From Prevotellaceae bacterium UBA4372 (GTDB lineage: Bacteria; Bacteroidota; Bacteroidia; Bacteroidales; Bacteroidaceae), in the NCBI GenBank assembly GCA_002391275.1, contig DGSC01000032.1, positions 1,105 through 15,276 of the forward strand: a DNA stretch of 14,172 bases. The letters run 5' to 3'. The stretch's first letter is position 1. Each line of letters opens with the position of its first letter. This document shows positions 7,739 to 14,172 of this stretch, one piece after another. The notes below the pieces were generated by a model. It saw only the letters and a program-made list of their open reading frames with translations. It was not told the origin of the DNA and searched no databases. Made by a program: the position numbers and the translations under genes.

Positions 7739-8779
7739 TCAATAGACTACTTCCGTTCCTTCGCTCAACTTCTGATAACCTTCCACTACCACGCGCTGAT
7801 TGCAGCTTAGGCCCTCCACAATCTCGATGCGGTTGCCTGCAGCGGCACCCGTCTTTACGGACGTCCGATGAGCATGGCCAGAAGCGTCGACAGTCCATAC
7901 GAACAGACTGCCGTCGGCACGTCGTTGCACAGCCGTTAACGGCAGACTGGGCACAAATGCTTCTCCGGGAGCAGAAGAAGCCTCAACCTGTGAACCCGAC
8001 ACTTCTACCTTTGCAACCATTCCTGGCAATAAAGCCCGGCCACTATTATTCACGCGCACGCGTATATCATAGGTATGGGTCAATGCATCGGCCTGCACTC
8101 CCTTTTCAATGGCACCGCCGCTGAACGTTTTCCCGAGGGCCTCTACGGTGACAAGCGTCGGCGTATTGGGGTGTATGTCCTGGACATCTGCCTCCGGGAC
8201 CGAGAACTTCACACGCACCGAGCTGATATCCAATATAGTGGCAACTGCCTGCGAAGGCATTGCCGTCTCGCCAGCCTCGATGTGCTTCCTGCCTATGATG
8301 CCGCTTACGGGTGCCGTCAGACGGCAATCCGCCAAGTTCTTCTTAGCCACAGCCAACTGCGAGCGCGCCTGTGCCACCTTGCTCTGAATCTCCACCCACT
8401 GGGCTTCTGTAAGCGAGCCACGCTCGTGTAGCATTGCATAACGCTGCAGCGCATCCTCGGCCTGCGTAGCTGCGGCCTGTGACGTAGCCAACAGGTTGCG
8501 CGCCTGCGTGTCGTCCATCTCGGCTATCAGCTGGCCCCGACCTACGGCCTGACCCTCGCGAACGTAGACACGCCGCACAACGCCCATGCCCGTGAAGCTG
8601 ACGGCTGTAGCCTGTGCCTCTTCAACGACGCCCACATAGGCATTTCCATGCTTGACATCTTGTGCCGTCACCAACTCTGTTTTCACTCTTATAGGTGCTT
8701 TCTTCTTCGGCTCCTGTTTGGTGTTGCAAGAGATTGCGAACAGCGGAATCATTAATAACGTTAGGATTCTTGTTTTCAT
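7739..8779 (-). CDS. RND efflux periplasmic adaptor (membrane fusion lipoprotein)
   Basis: 346 residues from ATG 8777-8779. A lipoprotein signal peptide ends in FAISC, putting the lipidated cysteine at residue 18. The order is that of HlyD/AcrA-type adaptors: a first lipoyl half with GVVRRVYVREGQAVGRGQLIAEMDD, a helical hairpin (about 92-150; AATQAEDALQRYAMLHERGSLTEAQWVEIQSKVAQARSQL), a second lipoyl half with LTAPVSGIIGRKHIEAGE, then beta-barrel and membrane-proximal domains. The protein bridges the RND pump to the TolC-like channel. It is the first gene of the efflux operon, about 45 nt downstream of a predicted start site. No regulator gene is adjacent, so control of the pump cannot be inferred from context. 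Confidence 0.94.
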   Translation of the reverse strand: MKTRILTLLMIPLFAISCNTKQEPKKKAPIRVKTELVTAQDVKHGNAYVGVVEEAQATAVSFTGMGVVRRVYVREGQAVGRGQLIAEMDDTQARNLLATSQAAATQAEDALQRYAMLHERGSLTEAQWVEIQSKVAQARSQLAVAKKNLADCRLTAPVSGIIGRKHIEAGETAMPSQAVATILDISSVRVKFSVPEADVQDIHPNTPTLVTVEALGKTFSGGAIEKGVQADALTHTYDIRVRVNNSGRALLPGMVAKVEVSGSQVEASSAPGEAFVPSLPLTAVQRRADGSLFVWTVDASGHAHRTSVKTGAAAGNRIEIVEGLSCNQRVVVEGYQKLSEGTEVVY

Positions 8780-8831
8780 ATATTTACTGTCTTAATATTC
8801 GTTCGGTATGCTCATACTTTATTTGCGGCTG

Positions 8832-8839
8832 CAAAGGTA
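8832..8839 (-). promoter_or_regulatory. Promoter -7 element of the efflux operon
   Basis: The minus strand reads TACCTTTG followed by C, a match to TAnnTTTG, 52 bases before the adaptor ATG. No TTTG is present at the expected -33 position, which falls in the loop of the upstream terminator (around 8860). The promoter may be weak or need an activator. Confidence 0.6.
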
Positions 8840-8846
8840 AGTATAA

Positions 8847-8883
8847 AAAAAGAGCGTTCTGCTATCTGCGGGACGCTCTTTTT
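8847..8883 (-). terminator. Intrinsic terminator downstream of folA
   Basis: An 11-bp stem pairs 8847-8857 with 8873-8883 (arm AAAAAGAGCGT on the plus strand) around a 15-nt loop. Read on the minus strand the hairpin ends in a run of seven T residues (complement of 8845-8851), so it fits termination of the thyA-folA transcript just before the efflux promoter. The plus-strand side also ends in five T residues, so it may act in both directions. Confidence 0.8.
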
Positions 8884-9099
8884 GTTCTATATTTCGTTTT
8901 TTAGGCCTCAAATTCAGAGACTTCTCCTGTGGCAGCAGCGACGGATGTGTTCGTGTAGCAGGCTTCTCAGCCGTCGAAACTCACAAGAAAGTTTCTGCAA
9001 TCTCATTTATGCAGACCAGTAAGAAAGCTATGGTTGACATCACAAGTCTGGCGATATAGTTGGACGGACAATCGGTCAGCCCACCAACATGGCGCTATT

Positions 9100-9594
9100 T
9101 TATCGCTCTCTACGATCCAAGTCAACAAAAGTATAAGCAAAGGCATGACGCTCGTCGGCTTCGTACCTTATTTCGTTAACAACCTTCCAGTCGGTTGGCA
9201 TGAGCCACGGGAAAAAAGCATCGGCCGAAGAGGGTGTATCGTGAACGATGGTGAGACAAAGCCGCTGCGCTTTTTTCAGTGCCTCGGCGTACACACTTGC
9301 TCCGCCTATGACATAAATTTCTTCATCCTCGTCGCACGATGCTAATGCGTCCTCCAACGATGTATATACGTCCGTATTAGGTGCGATGAAATGGGCATTT
9401 TTTGATAACACAAGGTTCCTTCGGTTGGGCAATGCACCCTTGGGCAACGACTCGAAAGTGCGTCGGCCCATGATGATGGTATGTCCTGTCGTCAACGACT
9501 TAAAACGTTTCAAGTCGTTGGGCAACCAGTACAATAATTTGTTCTCAAAACCGATGGCCCCATTCTCTGCCACCGCTGCTATCAAACTAATCAT
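9100..9594 (-). CDS. folA: Dihydrofolate reductase
   Basis: 164 residues, normal for the chromosomal enzyme, starting at ATG 9592-9594. Family signs are the N-terminal strand ISLIAAVAENGAIG, the substrate loop LPNDLKRFKSLTTGH with the catalytic acid Asp27, the NADPH-binding IIMGRRTFESLP, and the late glycine turn VIGGASVY (about 95-102). The enzyme reduces 7,8-dihydrofolate to tetrahydrofolate with NADPH in the cytoplasm. This recycles the dihydrofolate made by thymidylate synthase, whose gene lies 121 nt upstream on the same strand. The gap contains no convincing promoter, so cotranscription with thyA is likely. It is the target of trimethoprim in the family; no resistance feature can be judged here. 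Confidence 0.96.
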   Translation of the reverse strand: MISLIAAVAENGAIGFENKLLYWLPNDLKRFKSLTTGHTIIMGRRTFESLPKGALPNRRNLVLSKNAHFIAPNTDVYTSLEDALASCDEDEEIYVIGGASVYAEALKKAQRLCLTIVHDTPSSADAFFPWLMPTDWKVVNEIRYEADERHAFAYTFVDLDRRER

Positions 9595-9715
9595 ATTATG
9601 TTGGTAAGGTAAAGATGATAAGGAATCGTAACCTTAGGGAACAAGACTCAAAAGGAACATTTGCTTCAATTTGCTCTTCCTAATTCCCGGCCTCATATCA
9701 GGGTATGAATGAATT

Positions 9716-10510
9716 TCACACAGCCACATCCGCTTTGATATGTGGCCATGGGTCATAGCCTTCGAGCATAAAATCCTCATAGCGGAAAGCGAAGAGATCC
9801 TTCACGTCGGGGTTGAGCTGCATACGAGGCAGGGGGCGCGGAGTGCGTGTCAGTTGCAACTGGGCTTGCTCGATATGGTTGAGATAAAGATGCGTGTCAC
9901 CGGTGGTATGGATGAAGTCGCCGGCTTTGAGACCTGTGACTTGGGCCATCATCTGCAGCAGCAGGGCGTAGGAGGCAATGTTGAAGGGCACCCCAAGGAA
10001 CGTATCGGCCGAGCGCTGATAGAGCTGCAACGACAATCGGCCGTCGGCTACGTAGAACTGGAAGAGACAATGGCAAGGGGGAAGTGCCATCTTGTCGACT
10101 TCGGCTACATTCCAAGCCGAAACAATCATACGCCGTGAATCGGGATGATGCTTGATGAGGTCTACGACATTGGCTATCTGGTCGATGGTTCCGCCGTCAT
10201 AGTCGGGCCACGAACGCCATTGATGACCATAGACCGGCCCAAGGTCGCCATTTTCGTCGGCCCACTCGTCCCAGATGGTTACACGGTTGTCGTGGAGGTA
10301 TTTTATGTTCGTGTCGCCGCGTAAGAACCACAATAATTCATGTATGATGCTGCGCAGATGCAACTTTTTAGTCGTGAGCAAGGGGAAACCCTCGTCAAGG
10401 TGAAAGCGCATCTGATGACCAAACACGCTTTTCGTGCCAGTGCCAGTACGGTCGGTCTTAACAGCGCCCTCGTCGAGGATGTGCTGAAGGAGGTCGAGAT
10501 ATTGTTTCAT
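9716..10510 (-). CDS. thyA: Thymidylate synthase (ThyA type)
   Basis: 264 residues from ATG 10508-10510, exactly the length of the E. coli enzyme. An in-frame TTG 18 bases upstream would add six residues but falls at the promoter element, so the ATG is preferred. Conserved residues are in register: Arg21 in DRTGTGT, Arg126-Arg127 in PDSRRMIVSAWN, the nucleophile Cys146 in LPPCHCLFQFYV, the QRSADTFLGVPFNIASYA block, and the substrate contacts GDTHLYLNH. The enzyme methylates dUMP to dTMP using methylene-tetrahydrofolate and releases dihydrofolate, which the adjacent folA product regenerates. It has its own promoter element only 16 bases upstream of the ATG and probably drives folA as well. Confidence 0.98.
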   Translation of the reverse strand: MKQYLDLLQHILDEGAVKTDRTGTGTKSVFGHQMRFHLDEGFPLLTTKKLHLRSIIHELLWFLRGDTNIKYLHDNRVTIWDEWADENGDLGPVYGHQWRSWPDYDGGTIDQIANVVDLIKHHPDSRRMIVSAWNVAEVDKMALPPCHCLFQFYVADGRLSLQLYQRSADTFLGVPFNIASYALLLQMMAQVTGLKAGDFIHTTGDTHLYLNHIEQAQLQLTRTPRPLPRMQLNPDVKDLFAFRYEDFMLEGYDPWPHIKADVAV

Positions 10511-10525
10511 GTTAATAAATTTGTG

Positions 10526-10533
10526 CAAAAGTA
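10526..10533 (-). promoter_or_regulatory. Promoter -7 element for thyA-folA
   Basis: The minus strand reads TACTTTTG followed by C, matching TAnnTTTG, 15 bases before the thyA ATG. The -33 region has only a T-rich partial match (TTTA at 10557-10560). The predicted transcript leader would be only about 10 nt. Confidence 0.6.
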
Positions 10534-10576
10534 TAAATAAAATATGGAAACGGGTCTAAAAGTCTATGAAAAAATG

Positions 10577-10584
10577 TACTTTTG
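10577..10584 (+). promoter_or_regulatory. Promoter -7 element for the transporter-methyltransferase operon
   Basis: The plus strand reads TACTTTTG followed by C, identical to the thyA element on the other strand and 43 bases away from it. No clear TTTG is seen 20 nt upstream. Transcription would start near 10591, giving a leader of about 100 nt before the ATG at 10689. Confidence 0.6.
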
Positions 10585-10688
10585 CGCCCGATAAGTAATC
10601 TTATTGTCTGCATAAGACATCAATCATCAAATCGCAACTCTATCCCGTCGAATAGTTAATAGCAAATAGAAAATAGTAAATCAAAATC

Positions 10689-12401
10689 ATGGATTGGCTT
10701 GTTACCCTTTTTACCAACACCGATTCTATAGCACATATTGTTGTGCTGTATTCCTTGGTCATTGCCATTGGCATTGCGCTCGGTCGTTTTAAGATTTTCG
10801 GCATCTCGTTGGGCGTCACCTTTGTGCTGTTCGCCGGTATTCTGGCAGGACACATCGGTTTCACAGGCACCCCGGCGGTGTTGAACTACGTTCAGGACTT
10901 TGGACTCATACTCTTCGTTTACTGCATTGGTCTACAAGTCGGTCCTGGTTTCTTTGAGAGCTTTGCCAAAGGTGGTATCACAGCCAATGCCTTGGCCATG
11001 GGTATTGTGGGTTTGAATGTGGTGACGATGCTCGCGCTCTATTTCATCCTGTTCTACAACCCCGACATCAAGGGCGGCGAGAATGTGTGGAACCTGTCGA
11101 TGATGACGGGCGTTCTTTGCGGTGCCATTACCAATACGCCTGGCCTTGGTGCCGCTTCCGAGGCGGTGAACTCAGTCTACAAGGGCGCTTCGGAAATACC
11201 CCAGATAGCATCTGGCTACGCCTGTGCCTATCCTCTCGGTGTCGTGGGAATCATCGGCGCCACGATCGCCTTACGTTATATCTGTGGCATCAGCCTGAAG
11301 AAAGAGACCGAACAGATTGAGCAGGAGATGAACGAGAACCCGCATGCCAAGCCACATCGCATGACATTGAGGGCCGAGAATAAGGCTTTGAACGGTCGCA
11401 CGATTCTGCAAGTGCGCAACTTCCTTGGTCGCAACTTCGTATGTTCACGTTTCCTCCACGAAGGCCATGTATCCATACCCAATCGTGACACTATCGTCAA
11501 CGTGGGCGACTTGATGTACATTACCTGTGCCGAGGACGACTGGGAAGCCATCTCTGCATTTATCGGCCCGGTCGATCATGTGGAATGGGAAGAGCAGGAT
11601 GTACCTATGGTATCGAAGAACATCCTTGTCACCCAGCCGAGCGTCAACGGTAAGACTTTCGGCCAGCTGCATTTCAGCTCGGTCTACGGCGTCAATGTGA
11701 CGCGTGTGCGCCGCAATGGCATGAACCTTTTTGCCGACCAGAACCTCCGCATCCAGATTGGCGACAAGCTCGTCTGCGTAGGTCCTGAGGATGCTATTGA
11801 GCGCGTGGCCAACGTCTTGGGCAACGAGGTGAAGCGCCTCGACCACCCCAACCTTGCAGCCCTGTTCATAGGCATCGTCGTGGGTATCGTTTTCGGCATG
11901 ATGCCTATCGCATTGCCAGGTGTGCCTACACCCGTAAAACTGGGCTTAGCCGGCGGTCCGCTCATCATTGCCATCCTCATCGGCCGCTTCGGTTACAAAG
12001 CTCATTTGGTCTCATACACTACCACCTCTGCCAATCTTATGCTGCGCGAGTTCGGTCTGGTGCTATTCCTCGCATCTGTGGGCATCAAGGCCGGGGCTAC
12101 GTTCTGGCAAACGGTTACTGAGGGCGACGGACTAACCTACGTATGGGCCGGATTCCTCATCACCGTGATTCCTATATTAATTATTGGTATATTGGCCCGG
12201 CTGAAATATAAGATGAACTATTACACGCTGATGGGACTCATCGCAGGCTCAACCACTGACCCACCCGCCTTGGCTTATGCCAACCAGACCGCAGGCAACG
12301 ATGCTCCGGCCGTCGGCTATAGCACGGTGTATCCCCTGTGTATGTTCCTCCGCATCCTCACGGCTCAGCTTATCATTCTTCTACTTTACAGCTTAGTTTA
12401 A
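10689..12401 (+). CDS. AspT/YidE-type putative transporter with two RCK_C domains
   Basis: 570 residues. Two homologous membrane halves flank a cytoplasmic centre. The first half (about 15-200) has five or so hydrophobic segments and the motif GALCGAITNTPGLGAASEA region around 141-159; here the visible string is GVLCGAITNTPGLGAASEA. The second half (about 388-570) carries the matching GLIAGSTTDPPALAYANQ (517-533). Between them lie two TrkA C-terminal (RCK_C) domains at about 222-298 and 310-382, each ending in a NVGDLMYITC- or QIGDKLVCVG-type strand. This is the aspartate:alanine exchanger family layout shared with YidE and YbjL. Members exchange amino or dicarboxylic acids, but the substrate of this one is not determinable. 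RCK_C domains usually bind a regulatory ligand. It has its own promoter and probably cotranscribes the methyltransferase gene 10 nt downstream. Confidence 0.9.
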   Translation: MDWLVTLFTNTDSIAHIVVLYSLVIAIGIALGRFKIFGISLGVTFVLFAGILAGHIGFTGTPAVLNYVQDFGLILFVYCIGLQVGPGFFESFAKGGITANALAMGIVGLNVVTMLALYFILFYNPDIKGGENVWNLSMMTGVLCGAITNTPGLGAASEAVNSVYKGASEIPQIASGYACAYPLGVVGIIGATIALRYICGISLKKETEQIEQEMNENPHAKPHRMTLRAENKALNGRTILQVRNFLGRNFVCSRFLHEGHVSIPNRDTIVNVGDLMYITCAEDDWEAISAFIGPVDHVEWEEQDVPMVSKNILVTQPSVNGKTFGQLHFSSVYGVNVTRVRRNGMNLFADQNLRIQIGDKLVCVGPEDAIERVANVLGNEVKRLDHPNLAALFIGIVVGIVFGMMPIALPGVPTPVKLGLAGGPLIIAILIGRFGYKAHLVSYTTTSANLMLREFGLVLFLASVGIKAGATFWQTVTEGDGLTYVWAGFLITVIPILIIGILARLKYKMNYYTLMGLIAGSTTDPPALAYANQTAGNDAPAVGYSTVYPLCMFLRILTAQLIILLLYSLV

Positions 12402-12411
12402 CCGTTCGCTT

Positions 12412-13803
12412 ATGAACGCATCCCTGCCTGCGGGCTTCGAGGACTACTTTCGCCACTGTTGGAACGACAAGGACGTTGCCACTCTTGTCCGAGGTTTGGG
12501 CGAAGAGGTTCCCGTGAGCATTCGCCTTAACGCAGCCCGTCTGCCGGCCGACACCTGGCCTGCGGGCGCAGTGGGCCGTGTTCCATGGTGCCCAGAAGGC
12601 GTCTATCTAAGCCAGCGTCCTCAGTTCACGGCAGATCCGCTTCTTCATGCAGGCGCCTACTACGTTCAGGAAGCCAGTTCCATGTTCCTGGCTCACGTCC
12701 TGAGGACCCTGATCCTTCATCCTTCACTCTCCTTGTTTCATTCCCACGCTGCCCTCGACCTTTGCGCCGCCCCAGGGGGAAAAAGCACCATCTTGCGTTC
12801 TCTCTTGCCCCCAGAGTGCCAGCTCGTGAGCAACGAGCCGCTGCGCCAACGCGCTCAAGTGCTGGCCGAAAACCTCACAAAGTGGGGGGATGACAACGTC
12901 GTGGTCACTCAGGCTTATGCCCGGGAGATTGCCCAGGTAGCCTTGGCCGACCGCTCGTTCGAAGGGTTCGATATTATTCTTGCCGATGTTCCCTGTTCGG
13001 GAGAGGGGATGATTCGTAAGGAAGAAGAAGCCATACGGCAATGGTCACCTGCATTTGTGGCCGAGTGCGCGGCACTCCAACGCTCGATAGTTGCCGACAT
13101 CTGGCCAGCCCTACGTCCGAATGGCATCCTCATTTATAGCACATGCACCTTCAACCCCGAGGAAGATGAGCAGAACGTAGAATGGATTGCAAGTGAGCTC
13201 GGCGCGGACATCATTCCCATACCCGTTGACCCTTCATGGAACATAAAAGGCGACTTGAGAAGAGAGAAACCCTTCGGAGACTTGCCCTGCCATCATTTCA
13301 TTCCCGGTGAAGTGCAAGGCGAAGGTTTCTTCATCGCGGTGCTAAAAAAGCAGGGAAAAGATATAGAAAACGTCGATTCCATCGAATCGGAATGGACACA
13401 CGGGAGCAAAAATCCGGGGACGACGGCTGACAAGGATGCCAAGAAACGGAAAGACAAAAAGAAAAAAGGCAAGAACTCCTCAGCGGCAAGAGCAGACCAA
13501 TGCGACTACGCGACATCCTTGGAGAGGCTCATTCATGAAAAGCTTACGACCATTCCTACCTCCTTTCTCGATGCTACCGATGCACCGCGTGTAGAACTTT
13601 CGCTCCCTGATGCCGTGAGATACCTGCAACGCGAATCGCTGGTGTTGGAGCCTTCCACGCCCAAGGGCATCGTTCAGGTTTGCTTCAGGGGGCAACGCCT
13701 TGGACTAATGAAGAATCTGGGTTCGCGTGCCAACAACCTATATCCTAAGGAATGGCGCATACGCAGCAGTTTCATCTCACCCGGATGTATCATTCCTGAG
13801 TGA
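12412..13803 (+). CDS. RsmF-like rRNA (cytosine-C5) methyltransferase, NOL1/NOP2/Sun family
   Basis: 463 residues from ATG 12412. The SAM-binding motif I is LDLCAAPGGKST (115-126). Motif IV DVPCSGEG holds Cys195, and motif VI STCTF holds the catalytic Cys245 that attacks C6 of cytosine. The N-terminal SIRLN block (36-40) is typical of RNA m5C enzymes. The C-terminal part, ending in QRLGLMKNLGSRANNLYPKEW, resembles the RsmF-type RNA-binding tail. Family members methylate 16S rRNA or tRNA; the exact target here is inferred, not shown. Two oddities: about ten extra Ser/Leu/His-rich residues (100-112) just before motif I, and a Lys-rich low-complexity linker at about 313-363 (KKRKDKKKKGKN) between catalytic domain and tail, which could add non-specific RNA contacts. 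It probably shares the transcript of the upstream transporter. Confidence 0.92.
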   Translation: MNASLPAGFEDYFRHCWNDKDVATLVRGLGEEVPVSIRLNAARLPADTWPAGAVGRVPWCPEGVYLSQRPQFTADPLLHAGAYYVQEASSMFLAHVLRTLILHPSLSLFHSHAALDLCAAPGGKSTILRSLLPPECQLVSNEPLRQRAQVLAENLTKWGDDNVVVTQAYAREIAQVALADRSFEGFDIILADVPCSGEGMIRKEEEAIRQWSPAFVAECAALQRSIVADIWPALRPNGILIYSTCTFNPEEDEQNVEWIASELGADIIPIPVDPSWNIKGDLRREKPFGDLPCHHFIPGEVQGEGFFIAVLKKQGKDIENVDSIESEWTHGSKNPGTTADKDAKKRKDKKKKGKNSSAARADQCDYATSLERLIHEKLTTIPTSFLDATDAPRVELSLPDAVRYLQRESLVLEPSTPKGIVQVCFRGQRLGLMKNLGSRANNLYPKEWRIRSSFISPGCIIPE

Positions 13804-13823
13804 TTCTCCCCCAATTGAATCAC
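13800..13823 (+). terminator. Possible weak terminator hairpin after the methyltransferase gene
   Basis: GTGATTC (13800-13806) pairs with GAATCAC (13817-13823) around a 10-nt loop and overlaps the TGA stop. The stem is only 7 bp and no T run follows, so termination here is doubtful. Confidence 0.25.
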
Positions 13824-13889
13824 CCGTAAAGCTAAAACAGTTGTTCCATCGCAAGCCCAGGCGCTGGGTGGAATGGCATGTTTTTCTCC

Positions 13890-14055
13890 ACAAAACTTTC
13901 AGTTAGCTGCTTCACCAAGACAGGTCTCTCAACCTGGGTGCTTTCTCTGAGGCGAACAAAACTTTTAGTAAGCTGCTTCACTAAGACAGGCCTTTCAACC
14001 CCACTGCTTACTCTAAGGCGAACAAAACTTTCAGTAAGCTGCTTCACCAAGCCCA
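13890..14055. repeat. 66-bp tandem repeat, about 2.5 copies
   Basis: Units begin at 13890, 13956 and 14022, each with ACAAAACTTT. Units 1 and 2 agree at 55 of 66 bases; the third is partial and matches unit 1 at 29 of its first 30 bases before diverging. The period is 22 codons, and both strands stay open through it. On the minus strand the repeat would read LVKQLTESFVRLR then about nine more residues; on the plus strand TKLSVSCFTKTGLST and seven more. Confidence 0.9.
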
Positions 14056-14130
14056 ACATTGTTTTACGATGCTTCGTGCTTGCTGACGTTTTTCAGCAAG
14101 CTCCCATACGCGTTTAACCTTGGATTAAGA

Positions 14131-14172
14131 CGCAACACAAATAGGTACTTTGATTATTCCATGGCCTTGGAA
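14131..14172. repeat. Dispersed repeat, copy 2 (cut by window end)
   Basis: Matches 2873-2914 at 36 of 42 bases without gaps. It ends inside TTCCATGGCCTTGGAA, the counterpart of the palindromic core in copy 1. Whether a full inverted repeat follows cannot be seen. Confidence 0.7.

Larger units (their letters stand above)
13804..14172. other. Gene-poor tail with repeats
   Basis: No gene is supported in these 369 bases. The region holds a 66-bp tandem repeat (13890-14055), a 9-bp-stem hairpin GCTTGCTGA-N6-TCAGCAAGC (14078-14101) without a T run, and the start of a dispersed repeat copy (14131-14172). Short frames are open on both strands through the tandem repeat (13878-14117 plus, 13832-14059 minus), but neither has a promoter element or a known motif. 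Confidence 0.6.

Noticed and set aside
7093..8124. Long plus-strand frame of 343 codons antisense to the RND and adaptor genes
   Set aside because: It is the mirror of two clearly real genes with strong codon bias; the translation resembles no protein and crosses the gene boundary.
8939..8976. CGACGG/CCGTCG pairing as a small RNA structure
   Set aside because: Six base pairs across a 26-nt loop with no flanking support, promoter or terminator of its own.
10591..10618. Alternative hairpins in the transporter leader (ATAAG, CTTAT, ATAAG)
   Set aside because: Stems are only 4-5 bp and A/T-rich; not enough to propose a riboswitch or attenuator.
13832..14059. Minus-strand 75-codon frame through the tandem repeat as a gene
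   Set aside because: The opposite strand is equally open, no promoter element was found, and openness follows from a repeat length divisible by three; reported as a repeat instead.

Overview
The window looks like a piece of a Bacteroidales chromosome, most likely Prevotella or a close relative. This rests on promoter elements of the Bacteroidetes sigma type (TAnnTTTG, in one case with an upstream TTTG 20 nt away), on a succinate/propionate-pathway methylmalonyl-CoA mutase, on a thyA-folA pair, and on family features such as the D-N type RND pump and the AspT-type transporter. The genus is an inference; the phylum-level call is firmer. G+C is near 50 percent. The mutase gene strongly prefers C/G-ending codons, which suggests high expression.

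Layout. 1-324: 3' end of the large subunit of methylmalonyl-CoA mutase (+). 369-401: a strong hairpin terminator lying between convergent genes. 410-2418: a two-gene minus-strand operon, first a membrane-anchored protein with three helix-hairpin-helix modules (ComEA-like), then a patatin-like phospholipase, with a well-formed promoter at 2538-2569. 2570-3164: about 600 bases with no convincing gene, holding a perfect 30-bp inverted repeat. 3165-8779: a three-gene minus-strand tripartite efflux operon, transcribed as lipoprotein adaptor, RND permease, TolC-like outer membrane protein. 8847-8883: a terminator sitting directly behind the efflux promoter. 9100-10510: thyA and folA (minus), which together make dTMP and recycle dihydrofolate. 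10511-10688: a divergent control region with a TACTTTTG element on each strand. 10689-13803: an AspT/YidE-type transporter followed 10 nt later by an RsmF-like RNA m5C methyltransferase (+). 13804-14172: no clear gene, but a 66-bp tandem repeat and the start of a second copy of the sequence that flanks and forms the palindrome near 2.9 kb.

The genes are mostly ordinary core functions: propionate metabolism, nucleotide synthesis, RNA modification and export. No defence system, prophage, CRISPR array, rRNA or recognisable tRNA was seen. The unexplained material is non-coding: a dispersed palindromic repeat (2873-2963 and 14131-14172) and a 66-bp tandem repeat whose differences fall mainly at every third base. 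These are the parts most worth a genome-wide search.
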